NCBI RefSeq assembly: GCF_003052585.1
Contig: NZ_QASN01000019.1
Location: forward strand, 186,001 to 250,000
Direction: 5' to 3'
Length of the DNA: 64,000 nucleotides
Source: Pseudomonas mangrovi
Lineage (GTDB): Bacteria; Pseudomonadota; Gammaproteobacteria; Pseudomonadales; Pseudomonadaceae
Numbering within the stretch: position 1 is the first letter of the stretch; every line of letters begins with the position of its first letter. The notes under the pieces were generated by a model that was not told the DNA's origin, did no database searches, and saw nothing but the letters and a program-made list of their open reading frames with translations. Below, piece after piece: positions 9,341 to 20,667 of the stretch. A program made the position numbers and the translations under genes.

Positions 9341-9358
9341 TGCCCCCTTTCCCAGCCA

Positions 9359-10378
9359 ATGGTCCTTGCCCCACCCTTGAACGCCTCCGACGCTCCACGA
9401 CGCTTTACCCTCGAGCCTTTCGAAGCCCGTCGCTTCGCCAATCTCTGCGGCCAGTTCGACGAGCACCTGCGGCAGATCGAAAATCGCCTGAGCATCACCC
9501 TGCGCAATCGCGGCAACCAGTTCGAGCTGCTCGGCGATCCGGCACGTACCCAGGACGCCGAGCGCCTGCTGCGCCTGCTCTACCGTGAAACCGAAGCCAG
9601 CGAGCTTTCCCCCGACATGGTCCATCTGTTCCTGCAGGAGTCCGGCGTCGAGGCGCTGGCCAATCCGCAGACCGAAACCGTCACCCTGCGCACCCGCAAG
9701 GGCATGATCCGGCCGCGCGGCGCGAACCAGCAGGGCTACGTCAAGTCGATCCTGGAGCACGACATCAATTTCGGCATCGGCCCGGCCGGTACCGGCAAGA
9801 CCTACCTGGCGGTTGCCTGCGCGGTGGACGCACTGGAGCGTGAGCAGGTGCGCCGCATCCTGCTGGTACGCCCGGCGGTCGAAGCCGGCGAGAAGCTCGG
9901 CTTTCTCCCCGGCGACCTGTCGCAGAAGATCGACCCCTACCTGCGCCCGCTGTACGACGCGCTCTACGAGATGCTCGGCTTCGAACAGGTGGCCAAGCTG
10001 ATCGAGAAGCAGGTGATCGAGGTCGCCCCTCTCGCCTACATGCGCGGGCGCACGCTGAACAACAGCTTCATCATCCTCGACGAGTCGCAGAACACCACCA
10101 CCGAGCAGATGAAGATGTTCCTCACCCGCATCGGCTTCGGCTCGACCGCGGTGATCACCGGGGACATCACCCAGGTCGATCTGCCGCGCGGCACCAAGAG
10201 CGGCCTCAAGCACGTGATCGAAGTGCTGCGCGGAGTACCAGGGATCAGCTTCACCCACTTCAACTCACGCGACGTGGTGCGCCACCCACTGGTGCAGCGC
10301 ATCGTCGAGGCCTACGACCGCTTCGACGCGCGCCAGGAAGACGCCAAGGGCAGCGAGCCGGGCTCGGGCGATGCTTGA
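9359..10378 (+). CDS. phoH: PhoH-like ATPase (YbeZ)
   Basis: A 339-aa cytosolic P-loop ATPase of the PhoH/YbeZ family. The Walker A motif is [15 protein letters not shown] and Walker B is [11 protein letters not shown], followed by [13 protein letters not shown]. In E. coli YbeZ works with YbeY in rRNA processing; ybeY here overlaps its 3' end by 8 bp, supporting the same link. The start is uncertain: the ATG at 9359 has a poor ribosome site, and a TTG at 9377 (giving [13 protein letters not shown]) resembles homologue N-termini. Confidence 0.93.
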   Translation: MVLAPPLNASDAPRRFTLEPFEARRFANLCGQFDEHLRQIENRLSITLRNRGNQFELLGDPARTQDAERLLRLLYRETEASELSPDMVHLFLQESGVEALANPQTETVTLRTRKGMIRPRGANQQGYVKSILEHDINFGIGPAGTGKTYLAVACAVDALEREQVRRILLVRPAVEAGEKLGFLPGDLSQKIDPYLRPLYDALYEMLGFEQVAKLIEKQVIEVAPLAYMRGRTLNNSFIILDESQNTTTEQMKMFLTRIGFGSTAVITGDITQVDLPRGTKSGLKHVIEVLRGVPGISFTHFNSRDVVRHPLVQRIVEAYDRFDARQEDAKGSEPGSGDA

Positions 10379-10850
10379 GCTGGATCTGCAGAATGCCTCC
10401 AGCGCCGCGAACCTGCCGAGCGCGGAGGATTTCCGGCGCTGGTGCGAAGCGGGCCTGCGCCAGCGCAGCGCCGACTCCGAGCTGACCATTCGCCTGGTCG
10501 ACGAGGACGAGGGCCGCGAGCTCAACCGCACCTGGCGACACAAGGATTACGCCACCAATGTGCTGTCCTTCCCCGCCGAGATACCTGACGGCATCCTCGA
10601 CATCCCTCTGCTAGGCGATCTGGTGATCTGCGTGCCGGTGGTCGAGCGCGAGGCGGAGGAACAGGGCAAACCGGCGGCGGCGCACTGGGCGCACCTGGTG
10701 ATCCACGGCTGCCTGCACCTGCTCGGCTTCGATCACATCGAAGACGAGGAAGCCGAGGAAATGGAAGCACTGGAACGAGAATTGCTGGCCGAGCTTGGCC
10801 ATCCCGACCCTTACGCCGACGACGAGCCGGCCGCGGGCAACTTGAGTTAA
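10371..10850 (+). CDS. ybeY: Endoribonuclease YbeY
   Basis: A 159-aa zinc-dependent rRNA maturation factor. The metal site [11 protein letters not shown] (HxxxHxxxxxH) is intact. [17 protein letters not shown] is the conserved UPF0054 core. It acts in 16S 3'-end maturation and 70S quality control. Its ATG lies inside the 3' end of phoH (8-bp overlap), and corC follows after 7 bp, giving the phoH-ybeY-corC unit seen across gammaproteobacteria. Confidence 0.96.
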   Translation: MLELDLQNASSAANLPSAEDFRRWCEAGLRQRSADSELTIRLVDEDEGRELNRTWRHKDYATNVLSFPAEIPDGILDIPLLGDLVICVPVVEREAEEQGKPAAAHWAHLVIHGCLHLLGFDHIEDEEAEEMEALERELLAELGHPDPYADDEPAAGNLS

Positions 10851-10857
10851 AGGAATC

Positions 10858-11697
10858 ATGAGCGAAGACCGATCAATCAGCGGGCAGAAGTCCTGGCTGA
10901 ACCGCATCACCCAGGCGTTTGCCCACGAACCGAAGAATCGCCAGGAGCTGCTGGAAGTCCTGCGCGAAGCCCATCAGAACAAGCTGCTCGACAGCGAGGC
11001 GCTGGCCATCGTCGAAGGCGCGATCCAGGTCGCCGACCTGCAGGTGCGCGACATCATGGTGCCGCGCTCGCAGGTCATCAGCATCAAGGCCGAGCAGAAC
11101 CCTCGCGAATTCCTGCCGGCGATCATCGAGGCCGCGCACTCGCGCTACCCGGTGGTCGGCGAAAGCCTGGATGACGTGATCGGCATCCTTCTGGCCAAGG
11201 ACCTGCTGCCGCTGGTGCTGCAGGAGGAAAATCCGCAGTTCAACATCAAGGACCTGCTGCGCCCCGCCACCTTCGTGCCCGAGTCCAAGCGTCTCAACGT
11301 GCTGCTGCGCGAGTTCCGCGCCAACCACAACCACATGGCCGTGGTGATCGACGAGTACGGCGGCGTGGCGGGCCTGGTGACCATCGAGGACGTGCTCGAA
11401 CAGATCGTCGGCGACATCGAGGACGAGCACGACGTCGAAGAGGACGGCCACATCAAGCCGCTGCCCTCCGGCGACTTCCTGGTCAAGGCGCTGACCCCGA
11501 TCGACAGCTTCAATGACAGCTTCGCCAGCGAGTTCTCCGATGAAGAGTTCGACACCGTTGGCGGTCTGGTGATGAACCGCTTCGGCCATCTGCCCAAGCG
11601 CAACGAGGTGGTCGAGATCGAGCAGTTCCGCTTCCGCGTGCTCAGCGCCGACAGCCGCCGCATTCACCTGCTGCGCGTCACCCCACTGGTTCGCTGA
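10858..11697 (+). CDS. corC: CorC/YbeX CBS-domain protein
   Basis: A 279-aa soluble protein with two CBS domains (about residues 65-125 and 135-190; VRDIMVPRSQVI and VVIDEYGGVAGLVTIEDVLE) and a C-terminal CorC_HlyC domain (about 205-275). It lacks the DUF21 membrane domain, as expected for the YbeX form. The family is tied to Mg2+/Co2+ efflux and, through this operon, to ribosome assembly. AAAGGAATC precedes the ATG. Confidence 0.93.
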   Translation: MSEDRSISGQKSWLNRITQAFAHEPKNRQELLEVLREAHQNKLLDSEALAIVEGAIQVADLQVRDIMVPRSQVISIKAEQNPREFLPAIIEAAHSRYPVVGESLDDVIGILLAKDLLPLVLQEENPQFNIKDLLRPATFVPESKRLNVLLREFRANHNHMAVVIDEYGGVAGLVTIEDVLEQIVGDIEDEHDVEEDGHIKPLPSGDFLVKALTPIDSFNDSFASEFSDEEFDTVGGLVMNRFGHLPKRNEVVEIEQFRFRVLSADSRRIHLLRVTPLVR

Positions 11698-11705
11698 GCC
11701 ACCGC

Positions 11706-11735
11706 TGGCGCGCCGCTCCTGGCAGCGGCGCGCCA
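11706..11735 (+). terminator. Strong GC hairpin after corC
   Basis: A perfect 12-bp stem, TGGCGCGCCGCT (11706-11717) with AGCGGCGCGCCA (11724-11735), around a 6-base loop, starts 9 bp after the corC stop. There is no T-run, so it may be an mRNA 3' barrier or an attenuating stem before lnt rather than a full intrinsic terminator. Confidence 0.45.
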
Positions 11736-11816
11736 GGCTTCGGCGCGCACGCCGCCCCTTCCGCGCCTCGCCTTTCACCTCTACCCTCTGCACCTTTGCA
11801 TGCCAAGGAGCTGTCG

Positions 11817-13334
11817 ATGACCTCATGGATCACTCGCCCCGGCTGGGTTGGCAACCTGCTGGCGCTGGCCGCCGGTGCCCTCATGCCGCTGGCTCTGGCG
11901 CCGTTCGACCTGTGGCCGCTGGCGCTGTTGTCGATCGCCCTGCACTACCTCGGCCTGCGCCAGCTGAGCGCACGCCAGGCGCTCGCCCGGGGCTGGTGCT
12001 ACGGCTTCGGCAGCTTCGCCGCAGGCACCAGCTGGGTCTACGTCAGCATTCACGATTTTGGCGCCGCCTCGCCACCATTGGCCGGCTTTCTTACCCTGGG
12101 CTTCGTCGCCGGGCTCGGCCTGCTGTTCGCCCTGAGCAGCTGGCTGTGGGTGCGCTTTCTACGGCGAGACCAGGCGCCACTGACCGACGCCCTCGCTTTC
12201 GCCGCTCTGTGGTTGCTGCAGGAGGCCTTCCGCAGCTGGTTTCTCACTGGTTTTCCCTGGCTCTACGCCGGCTACAGCCAACTGCATGGCCCGCTGGCGG
12301 CCCTGGCGCCGCTGGGCGGTGTCTGGCTGATCTCGCTGATCCTGGCGCTGAGTGCAGCACTGCTGGCCAACCTGGCACGAATGGAACGACGGCCGGCCCC
12401 CGCCATTGCCGCCGGCATCCTGCTGGTCGGCCCGTGGCTCACGGCCATGCTGCTCGGCCAGCACGCCTGGACCCAGCCCGCCGGCCCACCGCTAAGCGTG
12501 GCCGCGATGCAGGGCAACGTGCCGCAGAACCTGAAGTGGGACCCGGAGCAGCTGCGCGCGCAACTGGTGCTGTACCGCGACATGACCCTGCAGGCCGAAC
12601 GCAGCGATCTGGTGGTCTGGCCCGAGACTGCGGTGCCGCTGCTGCTGGAGCAGGCGGACGCCTATCTGGGTGAAGTCGCCGGCCATCTGGCACGGCGCAA
12701 CTCAACGCTGATCACCGGCGTGCCGGTGCGCCAGGCCAACGAACAGGGCGAGCAACGCTATTACAACGGCGTGATCGCCGCCGGTGACGGCGAGGGGCTG
12801 TACCTGAAACAGAAGCTGGTGCCCTTTGGCGAATACGTACCGCTGCAGGAAGTGCTGCGCGGCCTGATCGCCTTCTTCAATCTGCCGATGTCGGACTTCG
12901 CCCGCGGCCCCGCCGGACAGCCGCTGCTGCAGGCCCAGGGTTACAGGGTCGCGCCCTACATCTGCTACGAAGTGGTCTACCCGGAGTTCGCCGCCAGCCT
13001 CGCCGCCGACAGCCAGATTCTGCTGACGATCAGCAACGACGCCTGGTTCGGGCGCTCAATCGGCCCGCTGCAGCATCTGCAGATGGCACAGATGCGCGCG
13101 CTGGAGTCCGGTCGCTGGATGATCCGCGCAACCAACAATGGCGTGACTGCCCTGATCGATCCCTTCGGCCAGGTAACCGAGGTTCTACCGCAGTTCGAGC
13201 GCGCCGTGCTGCGCGGCGAGATCGTACCCATGCAGGGACTGACGCCCTACCTGCGCTGGCGTGGCTGGCCGCTGGCGGCGGTCTGTCTCGGCTTGCTCGG
13301 CTGGGCGCTGCTGGCGCGGCGCAGGGAACCCTGA
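11817..13334 (+). CDS. lnt: Apolipoprotein N-acyltransferase
   Basis: A 505-aa inner-membrane enzyme that adds the third acyl chain to lipoproteins. About six N-terminal membrane helices (residues 10-215) precede a periplasmic nitrilase domain (about 225-470) with the catalytic Glu in VWPETAVPLLLE, the Lys in LYLKQKLVPFGEYVP, and the Cys in APYICYEVVYPE. A last helix is at about 480-500. The ATG at 11817 has AAGGAG 8 bp upstream. It follows corC, as in E. coli. Confidence 0.96.
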   Translation: MTSWITRPGWVGNLLALAAGALMPLALAPFDLWPLALLSIALHYLGLRQLSARQALARGWCYGFGSFAAGTSWVYVSIHDFGAASPPLAGFLTLGFVAGLGLLFALSSWLWVRFLRRDQAPLTDALAFAALWLLQEAFRSWFLTGFPWLYAGYSQLHGPLAALAPLGGVWLISLILALSAALLANLARMERRPAPAIAAGILLVGPWLTAMLLGQHAWTQPAGPPLSVAAMQGNVPQNLKWDPEQLRAQLVLYRDMTLQAERSDLVVWPETAVPLLLEQADAYLGEVAGHLARRNSTLITGVPVRQANEQGEQRYYNGVIAAGDGEGLYLKQKLVPFGEYVPLQEVLRGLIAFFNLPMSDFARGPAGQPLLQAQGYRVAPYICYEVVYPEFAASLAADSQILLTISNDAWFGRSIGPLQHLQMAQMRALESGRWMIRATNNGVTALIDPFGQVTEVLPQFERAVLRGEIVPMQGLTPYLRWRGWPLAAVCLGLLGWALLARRREP

Positions 13335-13346
13335 GCGCGCGCCGGA

Positions 13347-13799
13347 TCAACGCCTGACGCCGCTGCGAAACAGGCGCGAACCACATTTTGCGCAGGGCGG
13401 CACGCTGCTTCCGCGCACCCGCCGCGCCGGCTCGCCACAGAGCGCGCAGCGCAATGCCTGACGGCGCAACAGCGGCTTCAAGGCGGCACTGCCCGGCGTC
13501 CGACGGCTACCCGACAGGCTCGCCTCGTCCGCCTGTTCGAGCAGCGCGAGTTCTTCAGCGGCGGCATGCCAGCCGCGCAGCCACTGCACGTCCTGCTCCC
13601 GGTAGGCCTGGATCAGTTCCAGCTCCGCAGCACTCAGGCCGCGCAGTTCCAGCTCCTGCGGCGAACGCCGGTAAAGCCGGGCGCGACTTTCGGCCTCTTC
13701 CAACGCCTGAGCCAGACGCTGCAGCAGTCGCCCGTAGAGCCCGCCGAGCCCGTTTGCGACTGCACTGGCAGGTCTTTCGCCACGCCTGTTCTCGCCCAT
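13347..13799 (-). CDS. Zinc-ribbon protein, DUF1451 (YbeL-like)
   Basis: A 150-aa protein with a helical, Glu-rich N-terminal two thirds (YGRLLQRLAQALEEAESRAR) and a C-terminal zinc ribbon: CALC near residue 125 and CAKC about 20 residues later. This matches the DUF1451/YbeL layout, and ybeL also neighbours leuS in E. coli. The ATG at 13799 has AGGTGG 8 bp upstream. It is convergent with lnt and divergent from leuS. Function unknown. Confidence 0.75.
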   Translation of the reverse strand: MGENRRGERPASAVANGLGGLYGRLLQRLAQALEEAESRARLYRRSPQELELRGLSAAELELIQAYREQDVQWLRGWHAAAEELALLEQADEASLSGSRRTPGSAALKPLLRRQALRCALCGEPARRVRGSSVPPCAKCGSRLFRSGVRR

Positions 13800-16711
<2,912 letters not shown>

Positions 16712-16759
16712 TCGTATCCGCCGCCGCCAGACGGCAGCGGTCAACAAGGGGACAAGAAG

Positions 16760-17365
16760 ATGATGAAACGGAATCTGATGGTGGTCGGCCTGGCCGTTCT
16801 GCTCAGCGCCTGTGGTTTCCAGCTGCGCGGTATCGGCGGCGGCGAGTTTGCTCTCAAGGAAATCGACGTCCAGGCGCGCAACGCCTACGGCAGCACTGTC
16901 AACGAGGTGCGCCAGGCGCTGGAGAACCGCGATCTGCGCGTGCATGCCGGGGCGCCCTATCGCCTGGTGCTGGTTTCCGAACGCGAGCAGGTGCGCACCG
17001 CCAGCTACACCCGTTCGGCACGCAGCGCCGAGTACGAACTGACCCTGATCCTCGACTACCAGATCCAGACAGCGGGCGAACTGCCGCTGCTGAACAACCG
17101 TCTGGAAGTGCAGAACACCTATCTGCAGGACGAGAACAACCTGATCGGCTCCGACCAGGAAGCCGTACAGGTCCGCGGCGAGATGCGCCGCGACCTGATC
17201 CAGCAACTGGTACAGCAGCTGCAGGTCATCACCCCGGCACGCCTCGATGAGCTGCGTGAAGCTGCCGAAGCCCGTGCTCGCGCCGAAGCACAGGCCGCCG
17301 AGGAAGAGCGTCAGCGCCAGCAGGCCGAGCCACAGCCGGCACCGCTGCAACTGCCGATCCGCTGA
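16760..17365 (+). CDS. lptE: LPS-assembly lipoprotein LptE
   Basis: A 201-aa outer-membrane lipoprotein with lipobox LLSAC (Cys18). It plugs the LptD barrel and helps place LPS in the outer leaflet. [12 protein letters not shown] after the Cys is the typical LptE start. The C-terminal 50 residues are an Ala/Glu/Gln-rich helix ([18 protein letters not shown]), an extension common in Pseudomonas. It lies between leuS (48 bp) and holA (22 bp). Confidence 0.94.
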   Translation: MMKRNLMVVGLAVLLSACGFQLRGIGGGEFALKEIDVQARNAYGSTVNEVRQALENRDLRVHAGAPYRLVLVSEREQVRTASYTRSARSAEYELTLILDYQIQTAGELPLLNNRLEVQNTYLQDENNLIGSDQEAVQVRGEMRRDLIQQLVQQLQVITPARLDELREAAEARARAEAQAAEEERQRQQAEPQPAPLQLPIR

Positions 17366-17387
17366 GCCAGTTGCCGGAACGCGACGG

Positions 17388-18425
17388 GTGAAGCTCAACG
17401 CCGGCCAGCTCGCCAGGCACCTGCAGGGTGCCCTGGCGCCGGTCTATGTGGTCAGCGGCGACGAACCGCTGCTCTGCCAGGAGGCCGCGGACGCGATCCG
17501 CGGCGCCGCACGCGTCCAGGGCTACAGCGAGCGCCAGGTGTTTCATGCCGATGCAGGCTTCGACTGGGGCCAACTGCATGAAGCAGGCGCAAGCCTGTCG
17601 CTGTTTGCCGAACGGCGGGTGATCGAGTTGCGCATCGGCAACGGCAAGCCCGGCGACAAGGGCGCCGCCGCCCTGCTCGAGTATCTCGCCCGCCCCGCCG
17701 ATGACACTTTGCTGCTGATCAGCCTGCCCAAGCTTGACGGCAGCGCGCAGAAGACCAAGTGGGCCAAGGCCCTGATCGACGGCCCGCACTGTCAGTTCGT
17801 GCAGATCTGGCCGGTCGAGCTGAGTCAGTTGCCGCAATGGATTCGCCAGCGTCTGAGCGATGCCGGCAACAGCGCCACAGCCGAGGCGGTCGACCTGATT
17901 GCCGCCCGCGTGGAAGGCAATCTGCTGGCGGCAGCGCAGGAGATCGAGAAGCTCAAGCTGCTCGCCGAGAACGGCAAGATCGATGTCGAGACGGTCCAGG
18001 CGGCGGTCGCCGACAGCGCCCGCTTCGACGTTTTCGGCCTGCTCGAAACCGTGCTCGCCGGGGATGCCACCCATGCCCTGCGCATGCTTACCGGACTACG
18101 TGGCGAGGGTGTCGAGGCGCTGTTCATCGTCGCCATGTTGGCGCGCGAGCTGCGTCAGCTGGCGGCCATCGCCCACCAGCACAGCCAGGGCGTACCTCTG
18201 GACAAGGCCTTCGCCTCGGCGCGTCCACCCGTCTGGGACAAACGCAAACCGCTGGTCAGCCGCGCCCTGCAGCGCCATCCGACGGAACGCTGGAATCAGC
18301 TGCTGGGCATTGCCCAGCGCGTCGACGCCCAGGTCAAGGGCCAGGCGGCGGGCGATCCCTGGGCCAGCCTGGCACAGCTGTGCATGGAGTTCGCCGGCAA
18401 GCGCCTGGCGCTGCCTGCCGAGTAG
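17388..18425 (+). CDS. holA: DNA polymerase III subunit delta
   Basis: A 345-aa clamp-loader subunit. It opens KLNAGQLARHLQG with a degenerate P-loop region (VYVVSGDEPLLCQEAADAIR). DDTLLLISLPKLDGSAQKTKW and EIEKLKLLAENGKID are typical of HolA. The start is a GTG at 17388 with a weak GGAA upstream. An in-frame ATG at 17247 would overlap lptE by 119 bp and add a basic, non-conserved extension, so it was rejected. Confidence 0.95.
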   Translation: MKLNAGQLARHLQGALAPVYVVSGDEPLLCQEAADAIRGAARVQGYSERQVFHADAGFDWGQLHEAGASLSLFAERRVIELRIGNGKPGDKGAAALLEYLARPADDTLLLISLPKLDGSAQKTKWAKALIDGPHCQFVQIWPVELSQLPQWIRQRLSDAGNSATAEAVDLIAARVEGNLLAAAQEIEKLKLLAENGKIDVETVQAAVADSARFDVFGLLETVLAGDATHALRMLTGLRGEGVEALFIVAMLARELRQLAAIAHQHSQGVPLDKAFASARPPVWDKRKPLVSRALQRHPTERWNQLLGIAQRVDAQVKGQAAGDPWASLAQLCMEFAGKRLALPAE

Positions 18426-18523
18426 AGCGCCAACTGCTCGCATCCGAATGCTGGACATTTTTCGTACAGCAGCCGATGATGCCCGCGCCTGCCATCCGGC
18501 GGTATTCAAGCGAGGAAAGAAGC

Positions 18524-18682
18524 ATGAGCAAAAAGGCCCCGTCGCGGCCGAACAAGGCCAAGTCAATCGTTGCCCAGCCACTGTTCCGCTGTCGCCAGGA
18601 ACAGGCGAAGAAAGGCAAAGGCAGCTACCGCCGTGAAGCCTCCCAGCAAAACTGGGAGGCTTCGTTCTTTCTGGTTGCCTGA
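18524..18682 (+). CDS. arfA: Alternative ribosome-rescue factor A
   Basis: A 52-aa protein that recruits RF2 to ribosomes stalled without a stop codon. PLFRCRQEQ, KKGKGSYRRE and NWEAS match E. coli ArfA in order and spacing. The basic KKGKGSY segment is the part that enters the empty mRNA channel. GAGGAAA precedes the ATG. Codons 38-47 form a perfect 12-bp hairpin followed by TTCTTT, so most transcripts should end inside the frame. In relatives such nonstop mRNA makes ArfA a target of tmRNA, reserving it as a backup. The tail FFLVA lies beyond the hairpin. Confidence 0.9.
   Translation: MSKKAPSRPNKAKSIVAQPLFRCRQEQAKKGKGSYRREASQQNWEASFFLVA
18635..18670 (+). terminator. Intragenic terminator hairpin in arfA
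   Basis: GAAGCCTCCCAG (18635-18646), loop CAAAA, and CTGGGAGGCTTC (18652-18663) make a perfect 12-bp stem, followed by GTTCTTT. It ends 12 bp before the arfA stop codon. In other ArfA genes an intragenic terminator or RNase III hairpin creates a nonstop message, coupling ArfA level to tmRNA failure. It may also terminate leuS-lptE-holA readthrough. Confidence 0.85.
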
Positions 18683-18727
18683 AGTGGTAAGGTCGATGCC
18701 CTGAATCACCGACCGACAGCGCTCTTC

Positions 18728-20056
18728 ATGTTCTCTTTCCGACGTCTCTTCCCCGCCCTACCTGTCGCCATCAGCCTTGCTCTGTACGCGTGCGCAGACA
18801 CCCCCGCCAACGAAGTCGCGAGTATCGCCAGCCCCGCAGCGCCCCTCGAACAGCCTGCTGTAGCGACTCCGAGCACCTCGCCCGCCGCACCCGCCGCCAT
18901 CGATCAGCCCGCCGCTCCCACGCTGGATTTCCCGATCTGGCTGCAGCAGTTCCGCGCCAAAGCGCTGCAGGCCGGCGTCAGCCCGACGCTCTTCGACCAG
19001 GCATTCGCCGGGGTTACCCCGGACGCCGCGGTGATCAAGGCCGACTACAGCCAACCCGAGTTCAGCCGACCGGTCTGGGAATACCTCGATGGCGCCGTCT
19101 CGGCCCCGCGGGTTCGCAGTGGCGAGGCCCTGCTGGCGAGTGAACGGCAGACGCTGGAGGCCATCGAGCGACAGTACGGCGTGGGGCGCCAGACCCTGGT
19201 GGCAATCTGGGGACTGGAAAGCAACTTCGGCCAGTTCATGGGCGACAGATCGGTAGTCCGCTCCCTGGCCACCCTGGCCCACGAAGGCCGGCGTCCGGCG
19301 TTCGCCGAACAGCAACTGCTCGCTGCACTGCAGATCCTCGCCAGCGGCGATATCAGTCTTGCCGGGTTGCGTGGGTCCTGGGCCGGCGCCATGGGCCAGA
19401 CCCAGTTCATCCCCACCACCTACCTGAGCCACGCGGTCGATTTCGACGGCGACGGCCGTCGCGACATCTGGAACTCCAAAGCCGACGCCCTGGCCTCAGC
19501 CGCCCATTATCTGCAGGCTTCCGGCTGGCAGGCCGGGCAACCCTGGGGCATGGAAGTCGCGCTAGCGGATGGTTTCGACTACGCCCTGGCTGACGAAGCG
19601 GTGCGCAAGCCGTTGGCACAATGGATCGAGCACGGAGTGAAGATGCGTCTGCCGCCAGGCGTTGACCTGCAGGCGCCCAGCTACCTGCTGCTGCCGGCCG
19701 GTCATCGCGGACCGGCCTTCATCACCCTGCCGAACTTCCGCGCCATCCTGGCCTATAACAACTCGTCGTCCTACGCGCTGGCCGTCGGCCTGCTCGGTGA
19801 CAGTTTCAGTGGCGGCGGCAAGGTGCAGGCCGCTTGGCCACGTGCGGATCTTCCGCTGGCGCGCAGCGAGCGCATCGAACTGCAGGAACGCCTCGAGCTG
19901 CTTGGCTATCAACCCGGCATCGCCGACAGCATCATTGGCGCCAACACTCGCAAGGCGATTCGCGCCTTCCAGCGAGACCAGGCTCTACCCGCCGACGGCT
20001 ATGCCAGCAAACCACTGCTGGAAAAGCTGCGCGCCAGCGAACCCGCGGATATCTGA
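18728..20056 (+). CDS. Lytic murein transglycosylase with PGBD (SltB3-like)
   Basis: A 442-aa periplasmic peptidoglycan-cleaving enzyme. The N-terminus is a signal sequence ending LALYAC, so it may be a lipoprotein, followed by an Ala/Pro linker to about residue 65. The MltB-type catalytic domain spans about 65-370, with the catalytic Glu in WGLESNFGQF and GAMGQTQFIPTTYL. A C-terminal peptidoglycan-binding domain (about 375-435) includes GANTRKAIRAFQRDQ. From memory it matches P. aeruginosa SltB3 (next to holA). Confidence 0.9.
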   Translation: MFSFRRLFPALPVAISLALYACADTPANEVASIASPAAPLEQPAVATPSTSPAAPAAIDQPAAPTLDFPIWLQQFRAKALQAGVSPTLFDQAFAGVTPDAAVIKADYSQPEFSRPVWEYLDGAVSAPRVRSGEALLASERQTLEAIERQYGVGRQTLVAIWGLESNFGQFMGDRSVVRSLATLAHEGRRPAFAEQQLLAALQILASGDISLAGLRGSWAGAMGQTQFIPTTYLSHAVDFDGDGRRDIWNSKADALASAAHYLQASGWQAGQPWGMEVALADGFDYALADEAVRKPLAQWIEHGVKMRLPPGVDLQAPSYLLLPAGHRGPAFITLPNFRAILAYNNSSSYALAVGLLGDSFSGGGKVQAAWPRADLPLARSERIELQERLELLGYQPGIADSIIGANTRKAIRAFQRDQALPADGYASKPLLEKLRASEPADI

Positions 20057-20102
20057 CCCACTGCGCCCGACCCGATGGGCATCACCAGGAGAACCACAGA
20101 GC

Positions 20103-20327
20103 ATGACGCTGTCGATCAATACCCTGATGCTCGCAATCAAGGCTGTCGAGCGCGATATGGAACGCCTCGAGGACTTCGTCAGTGACGAGTTCAGCGCCGA
20201 AGAGACCGAAGCGCTGGGCCAGCAGACCCAGGAGCTGGCCCAGGCCCTCGGTGAACTGGGTCGACTCTACGAGCGCGAGCGCCAGCAGAACCCCGACTGC
20301 CCGCCGCTGGACCAGTTGCTCGGCTGA
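20103..20327 (+). CDS. Small coiled-coil protein, unknown
   Basis: A 74-aa acidic helical protein: ERDMERLEDFVSDEFS then ALGQQTQELAQALGELGRLY give a likely coiled coil, ending CPPLDQLLG. AGGAGAA lies 10 bp before the ATG. It is 46 bp behind the transglycosylase gene and probably cotranscribed. I do not recognise a family. The absence of a signal sequence suggests a cytosolic location. Confidence 0.65.
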   Translation: MTLSINTLMLAIKAVERDMERLEDFVSDEFSAEETEALGQQTQELAQALGELGRLYERERQQNPDCPPLDQLLG

Positions 20328-20667
20328 CCCGTTCGATCGAGATGCCTGACCAGGCAGCCGATCGGACGCGGCTGCAACGGCGCCTTCCGCAACCGCCACA
20401 ACAAAGTGGCCGCAATCAGCGGCGCGATTCGCGCTGAGCCTGGCGCAGCGTACCGAACCATGCCAGCGCCGGCATGGAACCACCCCGCGCGCCCCTTTGG
20501 GTCTGCAGCAAGCAGGCCGCAGACCTTTCCCGCTCGGACCCCGCCAGGTTCATCCGCTATGTGCTGAGCTTGCGCTACTGCTTTTGCCGACGCGGCCGAT
20601 ACGATCCACACTCCCTGCACACGCAATCAGCCGTGGCCCGCGCCGCCCTCGCTCAGGAGCTCCGTCG
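20328..20667. other. Intergenic region before the PAS-PAS receptor gene
   Basis: 340 bp without a supported gene. It contains a GCCGATAC box at 20595-20602 that looks like a FliA -10. A short minus-strand frame (20267-20626) overlaps the preceding gene, is Arg/Gly-rich and has no family resemblance, so it is not called. Confidence 0.4.
20576..20602 (+). promoter_or_regulatory. Possible FliA (sigma28) promoter
   Basis: GCCGATAC (20595-20602) matches seven of eight bases of the FliA -10 consensus GCCGATAA. The -35 position 15 bp upstream reads TACT rather than TAAA, so the match is partial. It lies 65 bp before the chemoreceptor ATG, which makes a flagellar regulon link plausible. Confidence 0.35.

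Larger units (their letters stand above)
9030..9358. other. Intergenic region miaB-phoH
   Basis: 329 bp without a supported gene. It holds the 15-bp tandem array, a 32-bp palindrome and a candidate phoH promoter. Short open frames on both strands (for example 8926-9297 minus) are repetitive, lack ribosome binding sites and resemble no family I know. Confidence 0.6.

Noticed and set aside
20267..20626. A 119-codon minus-strand frame before the chemoreceptor gene
   Set aside because: It overlaps the coiled-coil gene, is Arg/Gly-rich and has no ribosome site or similarity that I can see.
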